54,225 bases of DNA from a virus, in IMG/VR virus record IMGVR_UViG_3300028840_001956, positions 1-54,225 of that record; one strand, 5' to 3'. The notes beneath the pieces are model-generated. The model saw only the letters and a program-made list of their open reading frames with translations. It ran no database searches and was not told the origin of the DNA. Positions 6,644-13,856 of this stretch are shown piece by piece. Position 1 is the stretch's first letter, and each line of letters begins with the position of its first letter. Both the position numbers and the translations under genes were made by a program.

Positions 6644-7985
6644 TATAAATCCATCTGTACCGCCGAATGTCCAGGAGATGGAAGAGAGTGTCCTGTGTGC
6701 CTCGCTTATCCACCCTAACGACGTTCTCGATATTGTCGATAGTCTCCAGGCTCACCACTTCTACTCGATTGCTAATCAGAAAATATTTGGTCTGATATCA
6801 GAGCTTGTCCAGAAGGGAGTTGGGCCGGACCTGTCAGCCGTAATGAATGCAGCCACCGAGAGGAACCTTGTCGAGGAAATAGGCGGTGCAATGAAATTAT
6901 CAAGGCTGATAGATTCGCCGCCACCGACAGACCTTGAGCATTACATCGAAAAGATCAAGGAAAAATATACGCTCAGGAAGGGGATCGAAATCTGCAACGC
7001 GATGACGAAAAGCTGTTTTAGGGACGGCGGCGACGCCAGGGAGACGATAGACAGATTTCAGCAAGACATATTCGAACTCGGCTATGGTATGCAGGGGGAG
7101 AGGGTTTCGTCTATGGCCGATATCGTCCAGGGAAGCTTCGACCACTTTGAGGCTCTATTCCAGCGTGGTAAGGGGATAACCGGAATACCGTCAGGGTTTT
7201 ATGATTGGGATTGGACCCTATCCGGCTTCCAGAAAACAGACCTGATAATTCTTGCAGCGAGGCCGAGCATGGGTAAGACATCTCTTGCATTGCAGGCAGG
7301 AGTTAATATCGCGAAGCAGGGAACTCCGGTCTCAGTCTTCTCTCTCGAAATGAGTAAGTCCCAATTGCGCGATAAGGCCATCGCGTTCGAGGCTGGCGTC
7401 GATACAAATAAATTCAGGCAGGGCGGGTTCTCGCTCGACGAGCAGGCGAGGGTTACCAGGTGTCTTGATAAATTCTACCAACTCCCGTTGTATATCGACG
7501 ATACCGCCGCCCTTCATTGGATGGAGATAAAGCGTCGGGCCAGAAAATACAAGGTCAAGTATGGAATCGAGCTTGTGATAATTGACCACCTTCAGTTGGT
7601 CCAGGGTGAAAGGGGAGAGAATAGAAACAACGAATTGGGAGCCATGACAGCCGGATTTAAGGCTATGGCAAAAGACCTTGACATTCCTGTCATTGTACTC
7701 AGTCAGCTAAATAGACAGCTTGAGCAAAGGACAGATCGGCGTCCTCAGTTGGCTGATTTAAGGGAGTCTGGCAACATCGAGCAGGATGCCGACGTATGCT
7801 CATTTCTATATCGCCCTGGTTACTATGGCCTCGAAGAAGAGGTTATGAATCAGACGGACATAATGACGCTGAAGCAGCGCAATGGGCCGACCGGAACCTC
7901 TACGGTGCAATTCCACCCGAGTACAGCGAGCTTTAGGAATATCGAACGAATTATCAGAGAGGAACGTCCGAGGTACAAAGATTGA
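6630..7985 (+). CDS. dnaB: replicative DNA helicase, DnaB family
   Basis: 451 residues, the normal length of the family. The N-terminal DnaB domain ('QEMEESVLCASLIHPND...HHFYSIANQKIFGLISELVQKG') covers about 10-110. The RecA-like C-terminal domain has Walker A 'ARPSMGKTS' with Lys216, the 'VFSLEMSKSQL' helix, Walker B-like 'LVIIDHLQL' (Asp319) and the 'LSQLNRQLEQR' and 'LRESGNIEQDADV' motifs with an arginine finger region. It unwinds DNA 5'-3' at the fork as a hexamer. It starts 14 bases inside the initiator gene and ends overlapping the next gene by four bases, so the three are coupled. Confidence 0.95.
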   Translation: MPELNINPSVPPNVQEMEESVLCASLIHPNDVLDIVDSLQAHHFYSIANQKIFGLISELVQKGVGPDLSAVMNAATERNLVEEIGGAMKLSRLIDSPPPTDLEHYIEKIKEKYTLRKGIEICNAMTKSCFRDGGDARETIDRFQQDIFELGYGMQGERVSSMADIVQGSFDHFEALFQRGKGITGIPSGFYDWDWTLSGFQKTDLIILAARPSMGKTSLALQAGVNIAKQGTPVSVFSLEMSKSQLRDKAIAFEAGVDTNKFRQGGFSLDEQARVTRCLDKFYQLPLYIDDTAALHWMEIKRRARKYKVKYGIELVIIDHLQLVQGERGENRNNELGAMTAGFKAMAKDLDIPVIVLSQLNRQLEQRTDRRPQLADLRESGNIEQDADVCSFLYRPGYYGLEEEVMNQTDIMTLKQRNGPTGTSTVQFHPSTASFRNIERIIREERPRYKD

Positions 7986-8254
7986 AATGTTTACTATGCA
8001 AGAGTGAGGCGCTACCAGGTTATTCGAAATGCAAGGTGTGTCTCGACAGGAATGTGAGATTTATGCGGAAGAAGAGGGCGCTTGATGAAGGATATCGCGA
8101 GCGAGAGAGTGCAAGGTCACGGAATAAGAGGATTCAGTATGTGGCCGAAGGGCGCTGTATACGATGCTCTAAAAAATTAGATCCAGATTGCGATGCCGGA
8201 AAAAAACAATGTCTAAATTGCAGGGAAAGGAGCTACGAATATGCTAAGATTTGA
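7982..8254 (+). CDS. small basic protein with two zinc knuckles
   Basis: 90 residues. 'CLLCKSEALPGYSKCKVC' (3-20) and 'CIRCSKK...CLNC' (about 59-80) give two four-Cys zinc sites around a very basic Arg/Lys helix. It overlaps dnaB by four bases (ATGA) and the next gene by 14 bases, so it belongs to the replication operon and probably binds DNA or RNA. Not assigned to a family. Confidence 0.75.
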   Translation: MKCLLCKSEALPGYSKCKVCLDRNVRFMRKKRALDEGYRERESARSRNKRIQYVAEGRCIRCSKKLDPDCDAGKKQCLNCRERSYEYAKI

Positions 8255-9209
8255 TTTTACATTGCCCCACGAAGATATGAATTTATTTCTTGTGAGCGAC
8301 GATCACGAGGGGTCAGCGAACAGACATCATAACGGTTGGAATATGATGGCCGATATGGTGACATCAAAATGGGACGGGCTGCCGGTCGAGCGCAACAAGG
8401 TTATAGACCACGGCGACTTTATGGAAGCCATACTGGTGAACGACAAACGGTACCAATTCAACAATACAGTTGTGTATGATGACGTCCTGAACGATGAAGT
8501 CAGGCACAACCAGAGCAACTTTAAGACCAAGCGCCTCGTAAAGCGCGAGAACGCAATGGCCCAGCTTGACCAGGCCGTAAAGAACCGCGAGCCGTTTGTG
8601 GATCATATCCTTATGATCCTCGATGGAAATCATCCCCAGCGGCTGCACGCATTCGGAGACTTAACCGGAGAGCTGTGCAGGCGTCTCGGTGTTAACTATG
8701 GGACATACACTTCACATATCACATACCGGTCTCCGTCGTTTCTCGGTGGCGGTCACTTTATGTTTAACCACTTCGCAGGACACGGCTGGAGATCAGTGAA
8801 TTCAAACGTCGAGCCGCCAGAGCGTGCCAAGGTCAATATGCAGATCTCCCTAAAGAATCATCTGAAGGCTCAGGCAGGAGACTGTCTACTTATGTCAATG
8901 GGTCACACTCATAAACTTCTCGTGAAGCCGCCCATATCACAGCTTTACATAGAAGCTGAGGAAGAGGTCCTGGTACAGAAATATACGTCAGCAAAGAAGC
9001 ATGACGGCTTCATACACCCTGATTATCGGTGGTTTGTGAATACCGGAAGCTTCTTAAAACTATATGGGCCGGAAAGCGGTTACGCCGAGCGTGCCGGATA
9101 CCCGCCCAACGAACTCGGCTTCGCACTCGTCGAGATACGAGGGGGTGACATAAAAGCGATCAAGCGTATTGTCGTAGGCTCTACGGGCCTACTTATTTTT
9201 AACGACTAA
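8241..9209 (+). CDS. calcineurin-like metallophosphoesterase
   Basis: 322 residues. The metal-binding motifs of the family appear in order: 'LVSDDHEG' (DxH), 'DHGDFM' (GD), 'LDGNHPQR' (GNH), 'FAGHGW' and 'MGHTHK' (GHxH). Family members include the SbcD/Mre11 nucleases and phage phosphatases; the length and lack of a partner SbcC gene here leave the substrate open (DNA ends, nucleotides or RNA). It sits between dnaB and ssb, so a DNA-processing role is the likeliest. The start at 8241 is preceded by GGAG. Confidence 0.85.
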   Translation: MLRFDFTLPHEDMNLFLVSDDHEGSANRHHNGWNMMADMVTSKWDGLPVERNKVIDHGDFMEAILVNDKRYQFNNTVVYDDVLNDEVRHNQSNFKTKRLVKRENAMAQLDQAVKNREPFVDHILMILDGNHPQRLHAFGDLTGELCRRLGVNYGTYTSHITYRSPSFLGGGHFMFNHFAGHGWRSVNSNVEPPERAKVNMQISLKNHLKAQAGDCLLMSMGHTHKLLVKPPISQLYIEAEEEVLVQKYTSAKKHDGFIHPDYRWFVNTGSFLKLYGPESGYAERAGYPPNELGFALVEIRGGDIKAIKRIVVGSTGLLIFND

Positions 9210-9223
9210 ATGGAGATTGAAAA

Positions 9224-9655
9224 ATGAATAAATGGATTGTCCAGGGTAGATTGGGAAAAGATCCCGAGGTGCGGTACACGCCTTCAGGGACAGCGGTCAC
9301 AAACTTTTCGGTAGCCACTTCGAGGAAGTGGAAGGATAAGAACGGCGCTCCCCAGGAAGAGACAGAATGGACCAATGTTGTATTTTGGGGGAAACGTGCA
9401 GAGGTTATCGGAGAATACTTCAGCAAGGGGAAGATGATCCTGGTTGAAGGTCGCGCACAAACAAGCTCGTGGGAAGGAAAGGACGACGGGATCAAGCGGT
9501 ATAAAACAGAACTCGTTGGAGAAAACTTTTGGTTCTGCGGGGATAAAGGCGGCGGTGGATATACACCGAAGGAGTCAGACTACGGTGGAGCGCCAGGTAC
9601 AGCGCCAGCGCCAGGAACGGGTCCAGGTCCGGTTGACGACGACATCCCGTTTTAA
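9224..9655 (+). CDS. ssb: single-stranded DNA-binding protein
   Basis: 143 residues. The N-terminal OB fold begins 'MNKWIVQGRLGKDPEVRYTPSGTAVTNFSVATSRKW' and includes 'TEWTNVVFWGKRAEV' and 'GKMILVEGR'; the C-terminal tail is Gly/Pro-rich and ends in the acidic tip DDDIPF that docks partner proteins. It coats single-stranded DNA during replication and recombination and is the probable partner of the NinB-like protein. Last gene of the replication operon; a new promoter follows 14 bases after the stop. Confidence 0.95.
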   Translation: MNKWIVQGRLGKDPEVRYTPSGTAVTNFSVATSRKWKDKNGAPQEETEWTNVVFWGKRAEVIGEYFSKGKMILVEGRAQTSSWEGKDDGIKRYKTELVGENFWFCGDKGGGGYTPKESDYGGAPGTAPAPGTGPGPVDDDIPF

Positions 9656-9668
9656 TTTTAAAAACCGG

Positions 9669-9697
9669 TTAACAAAAGGCGAATAGTGTGGTATAAT
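9669..9697 (+). promoter_or_regulatory. sigma70-type promoter (repeat unit copy C)
   Basis: -35 TTAACA (9669-9674), 17-base spacer AAAGGCGAATAGTGTGG, -10 TATAAT (9692-9697). The following AGCTATGGAT (9705-9714) is shared with copy B, where it holds the start codon of the NinB-like gene. Here the ATG opens only a five-codon frame, so copy C looks like a duplicated promoter plus start region now serving the exported protein gene. Confidence 0.8.
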
Positions 9698-9756
9698 AGA
9701 ATTAAGCTATGGATATTGTACCTTAACGATTAATTTTAACAGGGGGATTATTTATC

Positions 9757-10641
9757 ATGAAAAAGCTTTTTGTAGTCTTGGCAATGATCGCAGCGCTTGC
9801 CTTCGCGCCTGTTGCGATTGCAAAGAACGATGGCAACCAGAACAGATGTCACAATATAGCCGGTCTCGTTATCGATTGTTCGGAAACGACCAACGTTGAC
9901 AACTCAATAACCAATAGGTCAACCTCTAACTCGAAATCCGAGGCAACGGTCGTTGGGTTTTTCGACGTCGATAATGAAATCGATATGGACCAGAAACAAA
10001 AACAGGCCCAGGCCCAGGACCAACTTCAGGGCCAGAAACAATCAGCCAATAATGAAGGCGTCGAGCAAAAAACCGACGTCAACATTGAAGGCGACGTCTA
10101 CGAGGCAGCACCCAATCACATTCAAGGCCCTGCCCTGGTTCAACCCGACGCGAAGTTTGCGAAGGGAAAGTCATTTAGCTTCCGCACTAAGGGTAGCTTC
10201 TGGACGACCCATAGCGGCTTAGGAAAAGATGCCGCCTACAACCTCGCCATTGATGCCGATGACGCTAAGGTTGACAGAGCGCTGGCCTATAAATACCCTT
10301 CGACCGAATACGTCCATAAGGGCATGCCGGTCAAAGGCGTAGATATGGGCAGCCTGTACGTTTATCCTGATGGCTCCAGAGTAACTGTCAACGGCCTTGA
10401 GGGTAAGGGGCTGGGGGTCGCCATGAAATATGGTGCCACTCATGCCGTAATTATCTATGACAAGGGTGACGCAGCCGATGGGTCCGCCTGGAATATCGGT
10501 GTTGGCGGCGGCGGCTCGTTCGTCCTGGATGCCGCTGGCAAAATGATGGCCGCACCAAATGGTGGATTTGGTTACGGTGAAGCCCACGCCATTAATTCTG
10601 AACTACCGGCGATGGTGATCAGATGTTTTAGGGCTGAATAA
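9757..10641 (+). CDS. exported Gln-rich protein of unknown function
   Basis: 294 residues. Residues 1-22 form a clear Sec signal peptide (MKKLFVVLAMIAALAFAP...), with cleavage predicted after VAIA. Residues about 83-105 are a Gln/Lys/Ala-rich low-complexity run ('DQKQKQAQAQDQLQGQ'). The C-terminal half is Gly-rich beta-like. The gene has its own host-type promoter, a ribosome site (AGGGGG) and no coupling to neighbours, as expected of a moron-type cargo gene that alters the host envelope. Two Cys near the mature N-terminus may pair. No family recognised. Confidence 0.8.
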   Translation: MKKLFVVLAMIAALAFAPVAIAKNDGNQNRCHNIAGLVIDCSETTNVDNSITNRSTSNSKSEATVVGFFDVDNEIDMDQKQKQAQAQDQLQGQKQSANNEGVEQKTDVNIEGDVYEAAPNHIQGPALVQPDAKFAKGKSFSFRTKGSFWTTHSGLGKDAAYNLAIDADDAKVDRALAYKYPSTEYVHKGMPVKGVDMGSLYVYPDGSRVTVNGLEGKGLGVAMKYGATHAVIIYDKGDAADGSAWNIGVGGGGSFVLDAAGKMMAAPNGGFGYGEAHAINSELPAMVIRCFRAE

Positions 10642-10675
10642 ATATAAGGCGCAGAACCCCGAATTTCAACCGAAA

Positions 10676-10738
10676 GGGCGGCGCTACCGGAAAGATGCGC
10701 CTGGATACGCACCGGTAGAGAGCCAGGTCATGCCGCCC
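10676..10738 (+). ncRNA. candidate pseudoknotted structured RNA
   Basis: In the 118-base gap between two genes, 63 bases fold into nested stems: GGGCGGC/GCCGCCC (10676-10682 with 10732-10738), CTACCGG/CCGGTAG (10684-10690 with 10712-10718) and TGCG/CGCA (10696-10699 with 10708-10711). The apical loop CCTGG (10700-10704) can pair with CCAGG (10723-10727), closing a pseudoknot. Read by eye only; not a tRNA and no T-run follows, so not a simple terminator. It could be a cis element for the gene at 10760 or a free RNA. Confidence 0.5.
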
Positions 10739-10759
10739 TAACAAACGGAAGGACCAGCG

Positions 10760-10951
10760 ATGCCAGATTTATCGAGGCCAGGATTTATGAGGGAATGCAC
10801 CGCTGGGGATAGCAAGGAAGCACAGAAGGGTTGTATATTCTTTGAACGAGATCGCGACGGGAAGTGCATGAATCAAAGGTTTTCAGAATTTTGCCCGTAC
10901 TACGATACTCTGACAGGTAAGGAAACGACATATGCGGATACTTGCAATTGA
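10760..10951 (+). CDS. small Cys-containing protein of unknown function
   Basis: 63 residues beginning MPDLSRPGFMRECTAG. Five cysteines are spread as C13, C25, C36, C45 and C62, possibly a metal site. The ATG lies 9 bases after a GGAAGGA site. It overlaps the resolvase gene by 20 bases. No known family. Confidence 0.6.
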   Translation: MPDLSRPGFMRECTAGDSKEAQKGCIFFERDRDGKCMNQRFSEFCPYYDTLTGKETTYADTCN

Positions 10952-11450
10952 TCCAGGAAACATAGAGTCTGCTTGGGTTTTATTCCAAAAGGAAAAGCTT
11001 AGCTTGAGGGAAGGCGTTATGTTTAAGATATTCAGTTGCGGCAAAGAGCTTAACGACGAGGTTCTCGACAAGCTTGCATATGAAATGTCCTACGACGCAC
11101 TCGCGATGGAAGAGATCGTGGCCTATGGGAAGTGGTCTGGCAGGGAGATTACTGACTCTGCATTTTGGTCAGGTAGATTCTGTCAGGCGTCCACAGCACC
11201 ATTCACCATGATTAATAGATCAAAGGTTAGGTGGCACCTGGGTGGACAGAAAAAGGTAACCGACGCCACAATAATTGAGAGATTGATCGAGAGGTTTTGT
11301 CCCGGGCTTTATTCTAAATACAAGGCCGGAGATCTAACGAAAATGAAAATGATAAACGCCTCTCGCGATGAATACTTCGAAAATTTTCATGACGATATAT
11401 GGCAGGCATTCGCATTAGGCGTTACCTGGTATGATCTAAACGTCCACTAA
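10932..11450 (+). CDS. RuvC-like Holliday junction resolvase
   Basis: 172 residues, the usual RuvC length. RNase H-like acidic residues are placed as expected: 'ILAIDPGN' (Asp7) on the first strand, 'ALAMEEIVAYGK' (Glu about 56-57) in the middle, and 'FHDDIWQAFALG' near the end (Asp about 155-156). The fit is to the phage RuvC/poxvirus A22-like resolvases that cut branched DNA before packaging. The start overlaps the previous gene by 20 bases. Placed between replication and packaging genes, as is usual. Confidence 0.8.
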   Translation: MRILAIDPGNIESAWVLFQKEKLSLREGVMFKIFSCGKELNDEVLDKLAYEMSYDALAMEEIVAYGKWSGREITDSAFWSGRFCQASTAPFTMINRSKVRWHLGGQKKVTDATIIERLIERFCPGLYSKYKAGDLTKMKMINASRDEYFENFHDDIWQAFALGVTWYDLNVH

Positions 11451-11462
11451 AGGGGGAAGTAT

Positions 11463-12155
11463 ATGCTAAGATTCAAAGCAATTAAGGAATTCGCAGATAC
11501 ATTAAGCGATTCGCTCGCGGCGAAGGCCGGTAACCTTGTATTCCCGCCGCCGTACGAAACTGTGCTTAAGACTGATTCTGTCCTGGAGATCTTCTATCCG
11601 AGGGGTTGCGCTGCGCTGTCAAATTATATCCGTGACAATCATGACTTTCTTGTGCCGCCAGGCGTGCTTGAGACAATTACGTTTAGCCACCTTCTCGATA
11701 TTGTCAACGGTCCCAAGGATCTACTTGGGTGTATACCGCCTGAATTCGATCCGGTCACTCACTTCCAAACAACCGATACCGGTATTGAAATTACCCCATA
11801 CAAAGAGCCTGAATATCTTGACGGCGGGTTCGTTAACCCGTTATGGGTAAAGGACAAACTTCACGATGAAAGTCGAGACATCATGGTGAAGAAGAACCAT
11901 GATTATCGGGGCGGCTCGAATGATCCGTATGCAAATTTCAGAGGCTCAAGGGAGTTCGACATTCATCCAGTTATCGGTATCCTTCTTCGGTGCCAGGATA
12001 AATTCAAGCGCATTAAAACCTTCGTCGAGAAGGGTGAGCTTATGGTTAAGGACGAGAGCATTAAAGATGCAGTTCTTGACGTCCACAATTACATGGATCT
12101 AATCTACGGGCTTATCAAAGAGGCCCAGGAAGGCGGGAGCAATGTCAGCAAATAG
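11463..12155 (+). CDS. protein with C-terminal Nmad1 (DUF1599) domain
   Basis: 230 residues. The C-terminal half carries 'DIMVKKNHDYRGGSNDPYANFRG' (about 137-160), 'GILLRCQDKFKRIKTFV' and 'VKDESIKDAVLDVHNYMDLIYGL', the pattern of the nucleotide-modification-associated domain 1 (DUF1599). This family is known by association with phage nucleotide or base-modification genes; its reaction is not established. The N-terminal 120 residues are not recognised. Ribosome site AAGGGGGA; overlaps the next gene by 14 bases. No thymidylate synthase-like gene is seen in the window. Confidence 0.7.
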   Translation: MLRFKAIKEFADTLSDSLAAKAGNLVFPPPYETVLKTDSVLEIFYPRGCAALSNYIRDNHDFLVPPGVLETITFSHLLDIVNGPKDLLGCIPPEFDPVTHFQTTDTGIEITPYKEPEYLDGGFVNPLWVKDKLHDESRDIMVKKNHDYRGGSNDPYANFRGSREFDIHPVIGILLRCQDKFKRIKTFVEKGELMVKDESIKDAVLDVHNYMDLIYGLIKEAQEGGSNVSK

Positions 12156-12834
12156 ACGCGAGAGGGTGCCGGAGCCTGAAGGCTGCGATAGATGCACAAA
12201 CAAAACCTGCCTGATGCCAGGTCCTCGCTATGGTATGCCGTGTGACCTTGTTGAGAATTGGCTCAAGGCCAAGGAGAAGGGGTCAAGCGTTTCAAGGGAG
12301 CATATACTTCTTGTTGGAAACGAGTCGTTCATCGACAAGCTTGCCTTCGATGCCCAGCCGGAGCCGGAGCCTGCCAGCTTAGACCACTTCGGGATAAAGT
12401 CACTCGACGACTTTAAGTTGACCGACAAACAGCGTGAAGCGATAAAGATGTTTTTCTATGACAGCAAGAGGGTATCTCAAATAGCCTCAGAACTCAAGAT
12501 ATCCAGCGAGGCCGTACTCGACCGGATAGAGCATGGTAAATCGAGGATCGAAAAGCAATTAAATCGCACTGTGCTATTCAATAATTACCTACAGGGACAG
12601 CTTATCGACGACATCTTTAGGGGTACGATAAAGAATTCTATGCTTGCAAAGTATATCCTTGAAGCCTATTTCATAGAGTGCCTTCCTGCCGGAGAGATAG
12701 TTGAGAGGCTGCAAGAGTCAAGCCTGTCAACAACTCTCGGGGTTGTATACAAATATGTCAATACGGTGAAGGAATTCCTTGAGCCGATGGTATCTGGAGA
12801 GCACAAGAAAGCCTTGACAAATTTTTCTTATTAA
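12142..12834 (+). CDS. transcription regulator with sigma region 4-like HTH
   Basis: 230 residues. An N-terminal Cys patch 'CDRCTNKTC' (15-23) is followed by a linker. 'LTDKQREAIKMFFYDSKRVSQIASELKISSEAVLDRIEHGKSRIEKQL' (about 93-140) is a textbook sigma70 region-4/ArpU-like helix-turn-helix. It lies upstream of the packaging and morphogenesis genes, where phages often encode the late-gene activator. A role in switching on the late operons through host RNA polymerase is an inference. The Cys patch may bind zinc or iron. Confidence 0.75.
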   Translation: MSANRRERVPEPEGCDRCTNKTCLMPGPRYGMPCDLVENWLKAKEKGSSVSREHILLVGNESFIDKLAFDAQPEPEPASLDHFGIKSLDDFKLTDKQREAIKMFFYDSKRVSQIASELKISSEAVLDRIEHGKSRIEKQLNRTVLFNNYLQGQLIDDIFRGTIKNSMLAKYILEAYFIECLPAGEIVERLQESSLSTTLGVVYKYVNTVKEFLEPMVSGEHKKALTNFSY

Positions 12835-12851
12835 AGCACTTATTTTATTAA

Positions 12852-12933
12852 CCCGCCCAAGCCTGTATTATACAGCAAGGGGCGAAGCGGAACCTCTTAG
12901 AACAATACGCCGCACAAACTTTTAATAGGCGGG
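12852..12933 (+). promoter_or_regulatory. structured leader that can hide the ribosome site of the next gene
   Basis: CCCGCC (12852-12857) pairs with GGCGGG (12928-12933), which lies just before the ATG at 12936 and is its G-rich ribosome site. Inside are two short hairpins, CTGTA/TACAG (12863-12875) and GCGG/CCGC (12887-12913). The arrangement resembles a three-way junction. Weak evidence, from pairing by eye. Confidence 0.35.
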
Positions 12934-12935
12934 AT

Positions 12936-13109
12936 ATGGCTTATACTTACGAGTGCATAAAAAAGAAACATAGATTTTACACAACGCTAAGAGTACCAAA
13001 CCCTAAAATTTATCCTTGTGAAAAATGCTGGACAAAAGGCGTAAAGGAAATCAAAATCAAAAATAAATTTGCTACCGGCCTAAAATACAAGGGGATTGGA
13101 GACGCATGA
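12936..13109 (+). CDS. small zinc-ribbon protein (FmdB-like layout)
   Basis: 57 residues: 'MAYTYECIKKKHRFYTT', then 'YPCEKCWTKG' and a Lys-rich tail. The opening Tyr-Thr-Tyr-Glu-Cys and the later CxxC resemble FmdB-type single zinc ribbons, although the first knuckle has only one Cys. The TGA overlaps the ATG of the protease gene (ATGA), so both are translated together. The region is more AT-rich than its neighbours. Confidence 0.6.
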   Translation: MAYTYECIKKKHRFYTTLRVPNPKIYPCEKCWTKGVKEIKIKNKFATGLKYKGIGDA

Positions 13110-13837
13110 AAGCATTAAAAGTCTTACTACTATCTTGCCTTATCGTCATATTCGGTGCCTGCGCTGCTAACCGTCAGGTCCAGGAGCCTCAACCGGCCAC
13201 GCCCCACGAGGTGGATATTGTCGTTACAATCGACGAGGCTGGCTGCACCTTCATTGAGCCGACGCTCGACGAGAAACTTCTGCACCCTGAATTCGCCGGT
13301 CTGCCGAGGGTCTCAAACCTGTCATGGATAATGGGGGATCATGGGTATATCAAAATTTTCTCCGGCCTGTCGGTTGCCGACGTTACCCGTATGTGGAACG
13401 ACTTCACAATATTCGAATGGCTGGGACTCGAAGATGTTACCATATTTCTGAACTCACCTGGCGGCGACGCTTTCTCCGGCCTTGCACTATCGAATTGGAT
13501 ATTGAAGTTCAGGGAGCGTGGCATGGTTATCAACATCAAGGCGTCCGGTATCGTCGCCTCAGCGGCTGTGCCTATACTCGCCGTGGGATCTCACCGAGAG
13601 GCCCTTAAAGGGACGATCTTTATGGTACATGAGGCTGCCCTATGGAAGTGGCCTGGTCGTGAAACGGCGAGCGATATACGCAGCCAGAACGAGCTTATGA
13701 GGATACTGCGAAATGAATATCTCGGGATATTGGCCGACCATACCAAAACGCCGTTCAGCGAGTGGGAAGAAATGGAAGGCCGCACTACCTGGTTCAATAA
13801 AAAGACGGCTCTCGAACTTGGTTTAATCGACGGATAA
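13106..13837 (+). CDS. ClpP-like serine protease with lipoprotein signal peptide
   Basis: 243 residues. The N-terminus MKALKVLLLSCLIVIFGAC is a lipoprotein signal peptide with Cys19 as the likely lipidated residue (lipobox F-G-A-C, slightly non-standard). The rest is a ClpP/crotonase fold: 'FLNSPGGDAFSGLAL' (oxyanion loop), 'SGIVASAAVPIL' with nucleophile candidate Ser152, 'FMVHEAA' with His175, and 'WFNKKTALELGLIDG' at the end. The place where the third catalytic residue (Asp/Glu before T-W) is expected reads Arg-Thr-Thr-Trp, so activity may be altered. Phage ClpP-like enzymes normally mature proheads in the cytoplasm beside the portal; this one is far from the portal and predicted to be envelope-anchored. 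Target unknown. Confidence 0.8.
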   Translation: MKALKVLLLSCLIVIFGACAANRQVQEPQPATPHEVDIVVTIDEAGCTFIEPTLDEKLLHPEFAGLPRVSNLSWIMGDHGYIKIFSGLSVADVTRMWNDFTIFEWLGLEDVTIFLNSPGGDAFSGLALSNWILKFRERGMVINIKASGIVASAAVPILAVGSHREALKGTIFMVHEAALWKWPGRETASDIRSQNELMRILRNEYLGILADHTKTPFSEWEEMEGRTTWFNKKTALELGLIDG

Positions 13838-13856
13838 AAACTATCGGGGGATAGTA

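Noticed and set aside
9709-9726. Five-codon frame ATGGATATTGTACCTTAA as a leader peptide
   Set aside because: It is better explained as a leftover of the duplicated promoter plus start region shared with 4885; no attenuator structure is visible.
10676-10738. 7-bp outer stem reading as a tRNA acceptor
   Set aside because: Only 63 bases, no T-loop sequence and an inner pairing pattern unlike a cloverleaf.
12814-12843. TTGACA near the end of the 12142 gene as a promoter
   Set aside because: No acceptable -10 box at 16-18 bases; best match is 3 of 6.
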